In this document: one piece after another, positions 1-8,846 of the stretch | Layout: the number at the start of each line of letters is the position of its first letter | Numbering within the stretch: the stretch's first letter is position 1 | Assembly: GCA_947623825.1 (NCBI GenBank) | Contig: CANQHQ010000010.1 | Location: 1-37,605, forward strand | Reading direction: 5' to 3' | Source: an uncultured Bacilli bacterium | Lineage (GTDB): Bacteria > Bacillota_I > Bacilli_A > RF39 > UBA660 | DNA: 37,605 bases | Notes under the pieces: model-generated | Database searches by the model: none | The model's input: the letters and a program-made list of their open reading frames with translations, nothing else | What the model was told of the DNA's origin: nothing | Translations under genes and position numbers: made by a program

Positions 1-95
1 GGGATCCCGTACTTAACATACGATTAGAACATTCGCATATAAAATGCTTGGTTCGATACACCTCAAAGGTCTTCTAATGGTATTATACTACATTT

Positions 96-815
96 TTACG
101 AATTTACAACTAGTTTTTCGTCATTTTTGTTACTTTCTTGTTCAAGTTGCTTTAATGTTGGATTACTTCCAAACAATTTAAAGGGAAATTTTGAAATATA
201 AGTCCTATAATATTGTGAAACTCTTCTAGACAGGTCTTCTTTCGGACAATTGTATTTTTTCCATACCATATTAGCAATATAATCTGCCATTTGGACATCT
301 CTATTATCTTTTGAATCTAAATATTTTACTTTTACTTCTAAGTCCATAAGTTCAAATTCCCATTGTAAAAAAGTTTCTAGATCTTTTAAAGATTTTACGG
401 ATGTATTTCTATTATCTACTCTTAATTCTATATTGTTTGTTTGTAATATTGGTATGTTACATTTAAATAAATATTTAAGTAGATTTTTAACAAAAAAATT
501 ATAAGCGACATTTTCTGAAGCCCCAAATTTAGATAAATTATCTTTATCAATCACGATTGCGATTGGAACGACTCCCGATAGATCATATATTTCATTTAAG
601 AATAACGCTTGTTGACTATCATTAATTTTTGAAGATTTTAACTCGATTTTTTGATGAATGGGAATATTTTTTCTTACTTTTACAATTTCTTCAATTCTTT
701 TGTGTGCAGAAGTAACCTTATGGAGCTCTCGTGTCATAAATCCAGCGATAACAAAATAACGTTCGTTTTTTAGATGCATTGCTCCCGATTCATCTAGTAC
801 AATGTATGTTTTCAT
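96..815 (-). CDS. DUF3800 family protein
   Basis: A 239-aa protein that begins with the LDESG signature after a beta strand (YIVLDESG) and ends its core with QMADYIANMVWKKY. That is the Asp-bearing start and QxAD end typical of DUF3800, a family predicted to have an RNase H-like fold. The function of the family is unsettled; members are often found in mobile elements and near defence genes. The start is placed at the ATG at 815 because a GGGGAG ribosome site sits 7 nt upstream; the frame is open for 16 more codons, but these have no such site. It is the first gene of the AT-rich accessory region and faces the same way as the downstream HTH gene. No terminator is visible after the stop. Family call is fairly safe; activity is unknown. 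Confidence 0.8.
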   Translation of the reverse strand: MKTYIVLDESGAMHLKNERYFVIAGFMTRELHKVTSAHKRIEEIVKVRKNIPIHQKIELKSSKINDSQQALFLNEIYDLSGVVPIAIVIDKDNLSKFGASENVAYNFFVKNLLKYLFKCNIPILQTNNIELRVDNRNTSVKSLKDLETFLQWEFELMDLEVKVKYLDSKDNRDVQMADYIANMVWKKYNCPKEDLSRRVSQYYRTYISKFPFKLFGSNPTLKQLEQESNKNDEKLVVNS

Positions 816-925
816 GTTTGTTCTCCCCTCATCTTCAAAGGTTTTGATATTAAAATTTACCACTATAAATATATACTACCATAATTTTTTACAATTTAAA
901 TTATCATATTAGATATATCATTTTT

Positions 926-1168
926 TTATTCAAAAAATTTTTCCATAGTTACTCCTAAAACTACTGATATTTTATATAGTGTATCGATAGAACATCCTAT
1001 TTGACCTTTTTTATATTCTAACCTTCTTATAAAGTCATAAGATTTTCCAACATCTACTGCCAATTGTTCTTGAGTTATGCCTGCCAATCGTCTATATTTT
1101 TTAATATTATTAGATATTTTTGTCATTATATTATTATCAAAATTGAAATTTCTTTTAAATGTAGTCAT
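926..1168 (-). CDS. XRE-family HTH transcriptional regulator
   Basis: An 80-aa single-domain DNA-binding protein. Residues about 17-75 form a Cro/C1-type helix-turn-helix: IKKYRRLAGITQEQLA, then the recognition helix VGKSYDFIRRLEYKKG, then LYKISVVLGVTMEKFFE. No dimerisation or protease domain follows, so it is a minimal Cro-like repressor. The start at 1168 has an AAGGTGAT ribosome site about 5 nt upstream; an internal Met at residue 15 is less likely. The start codon and ribosome site are embedded in a perfect 8-bp inverted repeat (1167-1188), which suggests self-repression or a translation-blocking hairpin. The gene is divergent from the membrane protein at 1293, so the 1169-1292 gap may be a shared control region. 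The actual targets are not known. Confidence 0.88.
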   Translation of the reverse strand: MTTFKRNFNFDNNIMTKISNNIKKYRRLAGITQEQLAVDVGKSYDFIRRLEYKKGQIGCSIDTLYKISVVLGVTMEKFFE

Positions 1169-1188
1169 ACTATCACCTTCGATAGTAT
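1167..1188. promoter_or_regulatory. Inverted repeat over HTH start codon, likely operator
   Basis: Perfect inverted repeat ATACTATC-(6 nt)-GATAGTAT. It covers the ribosome site and first bases of the HTH gene. In the mRNA the ribosome site would lie in the hairpin loop. As DNA it has the size of a Cro-type dimer operator. Which of the two applies cannot be told from sequence. Confidence 0.5.
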
Positions 1189-1218
1189 TGTCTAATAAAA
1201 GGAATTTTATGTCCGGGA

Positions 1219-1239
1219 ACTAAAAAGTCCTGTTTTAGT
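1219..1239. repeat. 7-bp inverted repeat in the divergent gap
   Basis: Perfect repeat ACTAAAA-(7 nt)-TTTTAGT between the divergent HTH gene and the membrane protein gene, just upstream of a TTTACA that could be the -35 box of the plus-strand gene. It could be a second operator. Its sequence is unlike the 1167-1188 repeat, so the same protein need not bind both. Confidence 0.3.
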
Positions 1240-1292
1240 ATTTACAAATGTTTAAGATATATGATATTATCTTCATTGAAAGGAGTGTAATT

Positions 1293-2120
1293 ATGGGTAT
1301 AGCATCATTAATATTAGGTATTATCGGAATGTTGATTTCTTTAACTATTTTTAAAGATTTAAGTTTAATACTATGCATTTTAGCTTTAGTATTAGGAATT
1401 ATTTCAATAGTTAAAAAGAAAAGTAAAGGAATGGCAATAGCTGGAGTAGTTTTAGCAACTTTAGGATTAATACTATGTTTTTCAGTAGATGACAATAATT
1501 CTACATCTGGTACAGGGATTACAAACGATTCGGGTTCTGGTTCTAAAGAAGTCAAAGTTTCTGTCGACAAAGTTTCCATTGAAAAAATGGGTTTAACTAA
1601 ATCAGGTGATCTTGTAGTAAAAGTTACTAATAACAATGAAGGTTCTGTATGTTTATCTGAAATTAAAGCTAATTTCAAAGATAAGGATGGTAATTTTGCA
1701 TTAAGTAAAGAGGCCGATTCTTCTTTTATAGTAATACCAGGAGAAACTTCTATATTAACTTATTTCTGGGGATACGATGAAAATTATTCTGATTATCCAA
1801 ACGTAACATTTCAAACAGAATTAGCTAATATATCTAGTTCATTTGCTCATAAAGGAATTGAATTAACATCTAATAATACAGGAAAACAAATAGCTGTTAC
1901 AGTAAAAAATACAAGTGGTAAAAAGATAACTGATGCAAGAGTTGTTGTAATATACTACCAAGATGGTAATATTGTTGGAGCAGAATCCGGATTTACTGAT
2001 CAATCTGCAGATGATGGAAATGAAACTTACATCAACGTAAGCTATCCACAAGATAGTAACTATGACAATGTATCATTTGACAAGTATGAAGTTTATTATA
2101 TAAATGCATCATACGAATAA
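1293..2120 (+). CDS. Membrane protein, DUF4190-like N-terminus with FxLYD-like extracellular domain
   Basis: A 275-aa protein starting at the ATG at 1293, which has an AGGAGTG ribosome site; the 15 codons upstream in frame lack one. Residues 1-65 are a hydrophobic hairpin with the repeated pattern LGIIGML ... LVLGIISIVKKKSKGMAIAGVVLATLG, which matches the two-helix DUF4190 type. A Ser/Thr/Gly linker follows (about 66-85), then two beta-rich domains. The last (about 195-275: VTVKNTSGKKITDARVVVIYY) resembles the FxLYD/DUF4352 Ig-like repeats of secreted Firmicute proteins. It is the only plus-strand gene of the accessory region and has its own terminator, so it looks like independently expressed cargo. 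Topology is clear; function is unknown. Confidence 0.75.
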   Translation: MGIASLILGIIGMLISLTIFKDLSLILCILALVLGIISIVKKKSKGMAIAGVVLATLGLILCFSVDDNNSTSGTGITNDSGSGSKEVKVSVDKVSIEKMGLTKSGDLVVKVTNNNEGSVCLSEIKANFKDKDGNFALSKEADSSFIVIPGETSILTYFWGYDENYSDYPNVTFQTELANISSSFAHKGIELTSNNTGKQIAVTVKNTSGKKITDARVVVIYYQDGNIVGAESGFTDQSADDGNETYINVSYPQDSNYDNVSFDKYEVYYINASYE

Positions 2121-2140
2121 GCATTTAAATTTATTATGTT

Positions 2141-2171
2141 GCAGATTGCTTAAAAACAATCTGCTTTTATT
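2141..2171 (+). terminator. Rho-independent terminator of the DUF4190-like gene
   Basis: An 8-bp stem (GCAGATTG/CAATCTGC) with an 8-nt loop, followed by TTTTATT, 20 nt after the stop codon at 2120. Confidence 0.8.
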
Positions 2172-2203
2172 ATGCCATTAAAATTTAGATTTTAGCTAAA
2201 TCT

Positions 2204-2720
2204 CTAAATCGATATTATCTTTATTGTCGTAATCTTTACTAATTGGTAAGTATCTTTCACATCATCAAAAGTTTCAGTTTTAATTATACCGCGTATATAT
2301 AGATTCCTTGAAAACTTCATATATTTTTCTTTTGTTTCTTTTTTAGAGGATATCTTATTTTTAATAAATTTAATAAGATTAGTAAATTTATTTATCAAAT
2401 GTTTAAGACTAGATTTTAAGGAATAGTTTTTTTCTTTTAATTCATATATTTCTTTATCTTTTATTTTTACATTTTTAGTAAGTGTTTTAACTCTTAAAGT
2501 AAGTGCTTCATTATTTTCAGTTAGTAATTTAATCTTTTCAGGATTTTTTTTAATCTCTCATCAATTTTGCCAATACTACCATTTATAAATATTGAGTAGT
2601 ATTACAAAAATCACGAATAATTCCAATTCTCTTTTTTAAAGATTCATATCAACTTCTTTTTTTTGATTACCTTTAACATAGACACCAGACTTTCCGACTT
2701 TGATTTCTTTCTTAAACCAG
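2204..2720 (-). pseudogene. Decayed mob-type gene with a segment related to the 91-aa protein at 8313-8588
   Basis: No intact gene is present, but coding remains run on the minus strand. Between about 2650 and 2550, frames interrupted by a TAA and at least two shifts encode KKRIGIIRDFCNTTQ and then IFINGSIGKIDERLKK. These align with KKRIEFICSFCNTTP and TIINGNIRKINK of the intact 91-aa protein. After a run of eight A residues (a probable frameshift) the frame from 2542 to 2204 encodes a coiled coil (LTENNEALTLRVKTLTKNVK) and then LINKFTNLIKFIKNKI, which resembles the C-terminal coiled coil and FIEFLQDK end of the MobV protein at 4349-5692. The DNA also matches directly: GAGTAGTATTACAAAAA occurs in both copies. 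The likely origin is a degraded related element or an internal duplication. Confidence 0.6.
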
Positions 2721-2899
2721 AAAAAAAACAATCTTTCGATTGATTTCTATATCAAAAGTCCGAATAGTTCGAACATATTTCCCTATGGTGCGAGTAAGAA
2801 AGTTATTTCAAACTTTTTTCGCTAAAGTAGGTAATCAATACAATATTTGTATCAATTTCTTAATATAATTATAAACTAATCTGTTAAATAATCAAATAC
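2721..2899. other. Non-coding gap, AT-rich with small inverted repeats
   Basis: No ORF or terminator can be supported here. Small inverted repeats are visible: CAATC-TTTC-GATTG near 2730 and ATACAA-TAT-TTGTAT near 2840. It may be the 5' remains of the neighbouring pseudogene. Confidence 0.4.
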
Positions 2900-4288
2900 T
2901 TATTTACTAGTTTGTTTACTTTTTTCTAATTTTCTTTGTAATCTTAATTGTCTTACTTCCTCTTTTTTTACTTTTTCTTGTTCTTCTGATAAATCATCTT
3001 GATTTATTCGATTAGATAAAACATTAACTAATCTTTGATGAAGTTCGTCTTCTTCTGGCGTATAAAAAGTAGCAGCATTATTATTTTGTGTCATTATTAA
3101 TTCTTGCATTGTTATTGTTGGAAGTTTTTCATATTTATTTGCTCTTGAACCATATCCAATATAGCAAACCAAATTTTTAGATCCACCTGCCTTAATATAT
3201 TCATTCATAAATAATCTAAGCCCCGGATCAGATCTATCAACACCATATGCCATTGGTATATCAATATTTCTACCAAATTCTTTTGCAAATAAGAAAGCCC
3301 TACGAGGTCCAATTCTATTTCCACCACGTTCAATAATTCTATACATTACACAATTCAACATTTCTTCTTTTTGATAAACCCAATTATCATAATCTTTAAT
3401 TGCTTTTTCAAATTCATTATTTTCTGGAAATTTTACGCCTCTTTCTTTTAACATATTAACTATTTCTTTTATATTTTTGCCTTCTAAATCTTCATTAGAT
3501 ATTCCAGGTATTACACAATCCATACATTCAGACATTTCAACAAATCCATTGCGAGTCAAGTGTAAATGTGCACTACCATATCCACGATTCCAATAAACAA
3601 TATCTTGATATTTAGGTTTTGAAAATACATATCTTTCACTCCATGGAAGTGAATTAATAAATGCTTTAGTATTGTAAAATTCATCCCAGTCTAAATCTTT
3701 AATCTCTGTATCTTCATCTAATATATCATTTGTATATTGATTATTTGCAAACATAACTTCATTTATATCAATTTGTTCTTGTGATGAGCCAGGCATTATT
3801 CTATTTATTTCATAATCTGGATACCTTAATTCATACCAAACTGCCATCTTTTCAATAAAATTTCTCATTTCTATTGGAAAATGATATTCACCAATATTAG
3901 TATAATGACCTTTAACCATATTTTCAGTATACCAATCAATAAATTCATCCACCTTATCATCTAATATTACCATTTTAGAATTTTTAAAGTGATCTGAAAT
4001 AGTTTTAGCATGTGGTGATGCTGTTTGCTCATTAAAATGTCTAAAGTTGGATGCCCAATGTTTCATTCTGTCTTTTTCAGACATTTTTTCTAATTGTTCC
4101 CTTAAAGATTTATTTTCATCTTCTATCTCATTTTTACTTTCTATTAAACGGCCTATAGCAGTGCCCAATGCCCCATAACCTAGTGGATCTTCTTTTTTTG
4201 CCATAGTTCCTAATTCTTTAACAGATTCATTCGTAAATGATCCTTTTATTTTTTCTCTTAATTTTATTAATTCCTCTTTTATATTCAT
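2900..4288 (-). CDS. Unknown 462-aa protein downstream of the mobilization relaxase
   Basis: I do not recognise this protein. It has an AAGGGAGG ribosome site ahead of the ATG at 4288. Residues about 45-75 are a short coiled coil (IESKNEIEDENKSLREQLEKM). The middle is a globular, Trp/Tyr-rich region (WYTENMVKGHYTNIGEYHFP; WSERYVFSKPKYQDIVYWNRGYG). A conserved-looking C-terminal block follows (RIIERGGNRIGPRRAFLFAKEF ... IPMAYGVDRSDPGLRLFM ... GGSKNLVCYIGYGSRANKYEKLP), then a charged tail (EEQEKVKKEEVRQLRLQRKLEK). There is no membrane segment and no signal peptide. It lies 60 nt downstream of mobV on the same strand with no terminator between them, so co-transcription is likely. An accessory role in mobilization or replication is an inference from position only. 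Confidence 0.6.
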   Translation of the reverse strand: MNIKEELIKLREKIKGSFTNESVKELGTMAKKEDPLGYGALGTAIGRLIESKNEIEDENKSLREQLEKMSEKDRMKHWASNFRHFNEQTASPHAKTISDHFKNSKMVILDDKVDEFIDWYTENMVKGHYTNIGEYHFPIEMRNFIEKMAVWYELRYPDYEINRIMPGSSQEQIDINEVMFANNQYTNDILDEDTEIKDLDWDEFYNTKAFINSLPWSERYVFSKPKYQDIVYWNRGYGSAHLHLTRNGFVEMSECMDCVIPGISNEDLEGKNIKEIVNMLKERGVKFPENNEFEKAIKDYDNWVYQKEEMLNCVMYRIIERGGNRIGPRRAFLFAKEFGRNIDIPMAYGVDRSDPGLRLFMNEYIKAGGSKNLVCYIGYGSRANKYEKLPTITMQELIMTQNNNAATFYTPEEDELHQRLVNVLSNRINQDDLSEEQEKVKKEEVRQLRLQRKLEKSKQTSK

Positions 4289-4348
4289 AAAGTAAACCTC
4301 CCTTGTAATTACTTATTATTTTATCATACTTTTTTAAATTTTTATCAA

Positions 4349-5692
4349 TTATCGTTCAAAATCATCACTTTTATCTCTATTTTTATGATTTTGAATAATC
4401 TCAATGTCATTGTCATCTAGTATATCTTCATCATATAAATCATTTATGAAATTATCATACTTGTTGGTAGAAAAAAATTTATCTTGTAAGAACTCTATAA
4501 ATTTTTGCCATAACTCTTTGAAATAATTTAATGCTTCTTCAAGTTTAGATACTTTATCTTCTAGCTCATCAATTTCATCGTTTGCATTATCTAAATTATA
4601 TTGTAAATTTTCTATTTTCTCATCTCTAATTTTAACTTTCTTTTGTAAATTTTTAACTTCATTAGAATGATTTTTTAAATCTTCTTCATATTTTTCAAGT
4701 ATAGTAGTTAAGTCGTTAGTAGATTTTAAATTAGAAGTTGTATCAGTTGTTTGTTTAATATAATCTTTAATTTCTTCTACTTCCTTATTTGAAATAGTGA
4801 AATTATTTTTATTTAATTTACTAGGTTTTAAATTATCTATAATTTCAGTAATTTGGTTAGACTTATTTTGTAAATTATTTGCTTTATCATTTAATTCATT
4901 AAGTCTTTTTTTATTTTTTTCTTGTTCCTTCTTTAGTTGTCTATAATTAGTCATATTTTTAACATTTATATCTTGATTACGACCTTCTTCTTTTGCTTTA
5001 AGAGTATAGTTTAAATGATAAATTCGATTGAATGAATTGATACAATACTCTCGCATTTTATCTTGAATATTTCTTAAACTATCTGTTGTAAAGACATCAC
5101 TTTTTCCAACTTGACGCTCCATACCATTTTTAGAGCCATCTTTAAAAGGTACTCCAACAATATGTAGATGGGGAGAAGATTCGTCAAAATGAATGGTCGC
5201 ATTCGCTATTTTAAAATTAGGAACAACATTTTCTAAATCTAATATTTGCTCTTTATAAACTTGAATCATTTTATGCCTAAATTTATCATCTTGTTCAGAC
5301 CAGAAATCCATATCTCCAAGTTCAATAATTATTTCACAAGCAAGATCTCTTTTATTATCGTTAGAGATATGATTAAAATAATTTTCTATTTTTCTATCGT
5401 TTCTCGTTTGCTTTTCATTGTATTTAATTCTTGCATTCTCAAATAATTCTAAATATAAATTTTTGGTATCTTCTACAATAGAAGAAGTACCTTTGATCGT
5501 ACAAATTAATTCTTTTTCATTATCATATTTTCGTAAATTATGCTTATCAACTTTTGATAATTGCTGATGATTTTGTATTGCATTATTGTTAAAAGCAGTA
5601 GCATTATTGCCATTGCTTCTAGCAAATTGTCTTGCTCGTTTTGTTTTATTTTTATCATTACTTAAATGTAATGAATAAGATAATTCTCCCAT
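4349..5692 (-). CDS. mobV: MobV-family relaxase (Mob/Pre plasmid recombination enzyme)
   Basis: A 447-aa relaxase that would nick a cognate oriT and lead single-stranded DNA into a conjugation channel. Visible family motifs are the N-terminal motif I (HNLRKYDNEK, about 51-60) and the metal-binding motif III HFDESSPHLH (168-177), of the HxDExxPHxH type. The region from about 255 to 400 is long coiled coil (KKEQEKNKKRLNELNDKANN; LQKKVKIRDEKIENLQYNLD), usual for Mob/Pre proteins, and the C-terminus is acidic. The ATG at 5692 follows an AAGGGGG ribosome site. The upstream 5698-5840 interval is packed with inverted repeats as expected for its oriT. MobV elements normally lack their own secretion channel and use one supplied by another element. 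Length and motifs appear intact. Confidence 0.92.
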   Translation of the reverse strand: MGELSYSLHLSNDKNKTKRARQFARSNGNNATAFNNNAIQNHQQLSKVDKHNLRKYDNEKELICTIKGTSSIVEDTKNLYLELFENARIKYNEKQTRNDRKIENYFNHISNDNKRDLACEIIIELGDMDFWSEQDDKFRHKMIQVYKEQILDLENVVPNFKIANATIHFDESSPHLHIVGVPFKDGSKNGMERQVGKSDVFTTDSLRNIQDKMREYCINSFNRIYHLNYTLKAKEEGRNQDINVKNMTNYRQLKKEQEKNKKRLNELNDKANNLQNKSNQITEIIDNLKPSKLNKNNFTISNKEVEEIKDYIKQTTDTTSNLKSTNDLTTILEKYEEDLKNHSNEVKNLQKKVKIRDEKIENLQYNLDNANDEIDELEDKVSKLEEALNYFKELWQKFIEFLQDKFFSTNKYDNFINDLYDEDILDDNDIEIIQNHKNRDKSDDFER

Positions 5693-5697
5693 AAATT

Positions 5698-5840
5698 CTT
5701 AACCCCCTTATAGACAAGAGTCCTACTATTTATAGTAGGTTAATTTTGCTCTGTCAAAATTTCTAACCCCCTATATATTTTGACATTTCACGTTGTTTAT
5801 ATCAAAATATGGGGGCTAAGGTTTAGGCAACCTTAGAATC
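5698..5840. other. Candidate origin of transfer (oriT) next to mobV
   Basis: Several inverted repeats cluster directly upstream of the relaxase. One is CCTACTA-TTTA-TAGTAGG (5722-5739), followed by TTA on the plus strand; TAGTAGG|TTA resembles the TAGTGTG|TTA nick region described for pMV158-type MOBV plasmids. A second is a long imperfect repeat from CCCCCTATATATTTTGA (from 5767) to TCAAAATATGGGGG (to 5815). A third is CTAAGGTT-(5 nt)-AACCTTAG (5816-5836). A TAACCCCCT direct repeat is present at about 5699 and 5764. Position and structure suit an oriT; the exact nick site is inferred. Confidence 0.5.
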
Positions 5841-5850
5841 CACCTGTCTT

Positions 5851-6158
5851 ATTTCGTAATATTTCAAAAATTCGTAATGAAATAAAACTACATAAGACTT
5901 CTGATAAAATAATAAGCACTGCTTTTTATTTTATCTTTGAAAATTATTCATAACTTTTACAAACTTCGCAAGTAAAAGTTTTCATAATTTTGTTTAACAA
6001 ACTTTTCCCACTTTAATTTGCTAAAGCAAACAGAAACGTGGTCGTTTGTTATAACTTTTTCCTCAAAAAAGTTAACAAAAAATCTTTTTTTATAGATAAC
6101 ATCAAAAGCAAAAAATAAATTTTTGTTTTGATATTTTTCCATTATAATTTTAACTTTT
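5851..6158. other. Non-coding, repeat-rich gap between oriT candidate and recombinase
   Basis: No convincing gene is present. The stretch holds a direct repeat TTCGTAAT (5853 and 5871, period 18), a perfect 9-bp inverted repeat AACTTTTAC/GTAAAAGTT (5952-5980), and TTTGC-TAAA-GCAAA (6017-6030). This density of hairpins is typical of replication or transfer origins, but no specific origin type can be assigned. Confidence 0.35.
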
Positions 6159-8144
<1,986 letters not shown>

Positions 8145-8177
8145 AAAATTCCAGTATGATAAATTATTTGTTTTATA

Positions 8178-8195
8178 TTAACCCCACAAAAACAT
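8178..8195 (-). CDS. Five-residue leader peptide MFLWG
   Basis: A six-codon frame (ATG TTT TTG TGG GGT TAA) sits between the recombinase promoter and the leader terminator. It has a good AAAGGAAG ribosome site about 5 nt upstream. Its start region (minus strand of 8187-8200) is complementary over 14 contiguous bases, with one G-U pair, to the 5' arm and loop of the terminator. The placement and pairing are those of ribosome-sensing attenuators. The peptide itself resembles nothing I can name. Confidence 0.6.
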   Translation of the reverse strand: MFLWG

Positions 8196-8218
8196 AAAAC
8201 TTCCTTTATTGCTTTCCT

Positions 8219-8246
8219 ATTATAGATTCTTTTAATGTAAAGTCAA
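8219..8246 (-). promoter_or_regulatory. Promoter of the recombinase leader
   Basis: TTGACT (8241-8246) and TATAAT (8219-8224) with 16-nt spacing on the minus strand. Transcription would begin near 8212 and give a leader of more than 110 nt that contains the MFLWG peptide and the terminator. Confidence 0.7.
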
Positions 8247-8312
8247 GACATAATTCCCAGTTTTTACCTATTTAAAGGCAATTTTAGAAGAAGTTAGTAC
8301 ATTTATATATAT

Positions 8313-8588
8313 TTAGTTTATTTGTTTTATATAGGTCTCTAAATCTGACAATTTAATGCTTTTAGATAAATTTTCTATAAATATTTCATTGGAATAATTA
8401 AATACAAGAAATGTAATACCTTTAATAATTATTCTATGGGGTTCAATGTAGTTTAAATTTGTCTTATTAATTTTTCTAATATTACCATTAATAATAGTTG
8501 GAGTAGTATTACAAAAACTACATATAAATTCTATTCTTTTCTTTAATTCACTATCAATTTCTAATTTTTCCTTTGTAATATTTACCAT
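8313..8588 (-). CDS. Unknown 91-aa protein with a decayed relative in the same element
   Basis: A small soluble protein with no recognised domain. Its N-terminal half has two cysteines (FICSFCNTTP), followed by an ING-N-I-K motif; the C-terminal half is a hydrophobic beta-like stretch (HRIIIKGITFLVFNYS) and a helix. A broken copy of residues about 8-42 lies in the pseudogene at 2204-2720, which supports this being a real gene family. AGG lies 5 nt ahead of the ATG at 8588, with a stronger GAAAGGA slightly further up. It lies between the tRNA-Thr terminator and the recombinase promoter. The FNYSNEIFIENL part may be a second small subdomain. No function can be assigned. Confidence 0.55.
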   Translation of the reverse strand: MVNITKEKLEIDSELKKRIEFICSFCNTTPTIINGNIRKINKTNLNYIEPHRIIIKGITFLVFNYSNEIFIENLSKSIKLSDLETYIKQIN

Positions 8589-8616
8589 TTAAACCTGTCC
8601 TTTCTTCCTTAAACAC

Positions 8617-8651
8617 TAAAAAAGTACCAACTTCTTTAGAAATTGATACTT
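8617..8651 (-). terminator. Rho-independent terminator of tRNA-Thr
   Basis: A 9-bp stem AAGTATCAA/TTGGTACTT (one G-U pair) with a 12-nt loop and a TTTTTTAG tract, about 45 nt after the tRNA 3' end. Confidence 0.75.
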
Positions 8652-8695
8652 ATATATTTAAGTCTAAACTTTAAAAGTTCGGACAGATTGCTTAC

Positions 8696-8769
8696 TGGTG
8701 CCGAATGCCAGAATTGAACTGGCCTCTGACCCTTACCAAGGGCCTGTTTTACCACTAAACTAAATCGGC
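8696..8769 (-). tRNA. tRNA-Thr (GGU anticodon)
   Basis: A complete cloverleaf can be drawn. The acceptor is GCCGATT with ATTCGGC (one T-T mismatch), discriminator A and an encoded CCA. The D-arm is AGTTTAGTGGTAAAACA. The anticodon stem GGCCC/GGGTC holds loop TTGGTAA, so the anticodon is GGT (Thr). The T-arm is GCCAG-TTCAATT-CTGGC. It has its own promoter and terminator and marks the right-hand limit of the accessory region. Confidence 0.93.
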
Positions 8770-8782
8770 AAATTCAATTAAG

Positions 8783-8811
8783 ATTATAACAAAACAAAAA
8801 CAAGAAGTAAA
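8783..8811 (-). promoter_or_regulatory. Promoter of tRNA-Thr
   Basis: TTTACT (8806-8811), 17-nt spacer and TATAAT (8783-8788) on the minus strand, ending 13 nt before the mature tRNA 5' end. Confidence 0.65.
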
Positions 8812-8821
8812 CCTCTTTCCC

Positions 8822-8846
8822 AAAAAAAAGAGAAGATTATATCTTC
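8822..8846 (-). terminator. Terminator of the DUF308-like gene
   Basis: GAAGAT-ATA-ATCTTC stem followed by CTTTTTTTT on the minus strand, overlapping the stop codon at 8837-8839. Confidence 0.75.

Noticed and set aside
1-95. A stretch with GGTTCGATA and a CGTA/TACG hairpin resembling a tRNA 3' part
   Set aside because: The T-arm stem does not pair, the anticodon stem has only four pairs, and no acceptor end can be drawn. I see no supported feature here.
1235-1678. 147-codon minus-strand frame opposite the DUF4190-like gene
   Set aside because: It is a shadow of the plus-strand gene, which has a good ribosome site, membrane helices and a terminator.
5957-6142. 61-codon minus-strand frame between the oriT candidate and the recombinase
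   Set aside because: No ribosome site lies before its start, and the frame runs through several inverted repeats. It looks like non-coding origin-type DNA.
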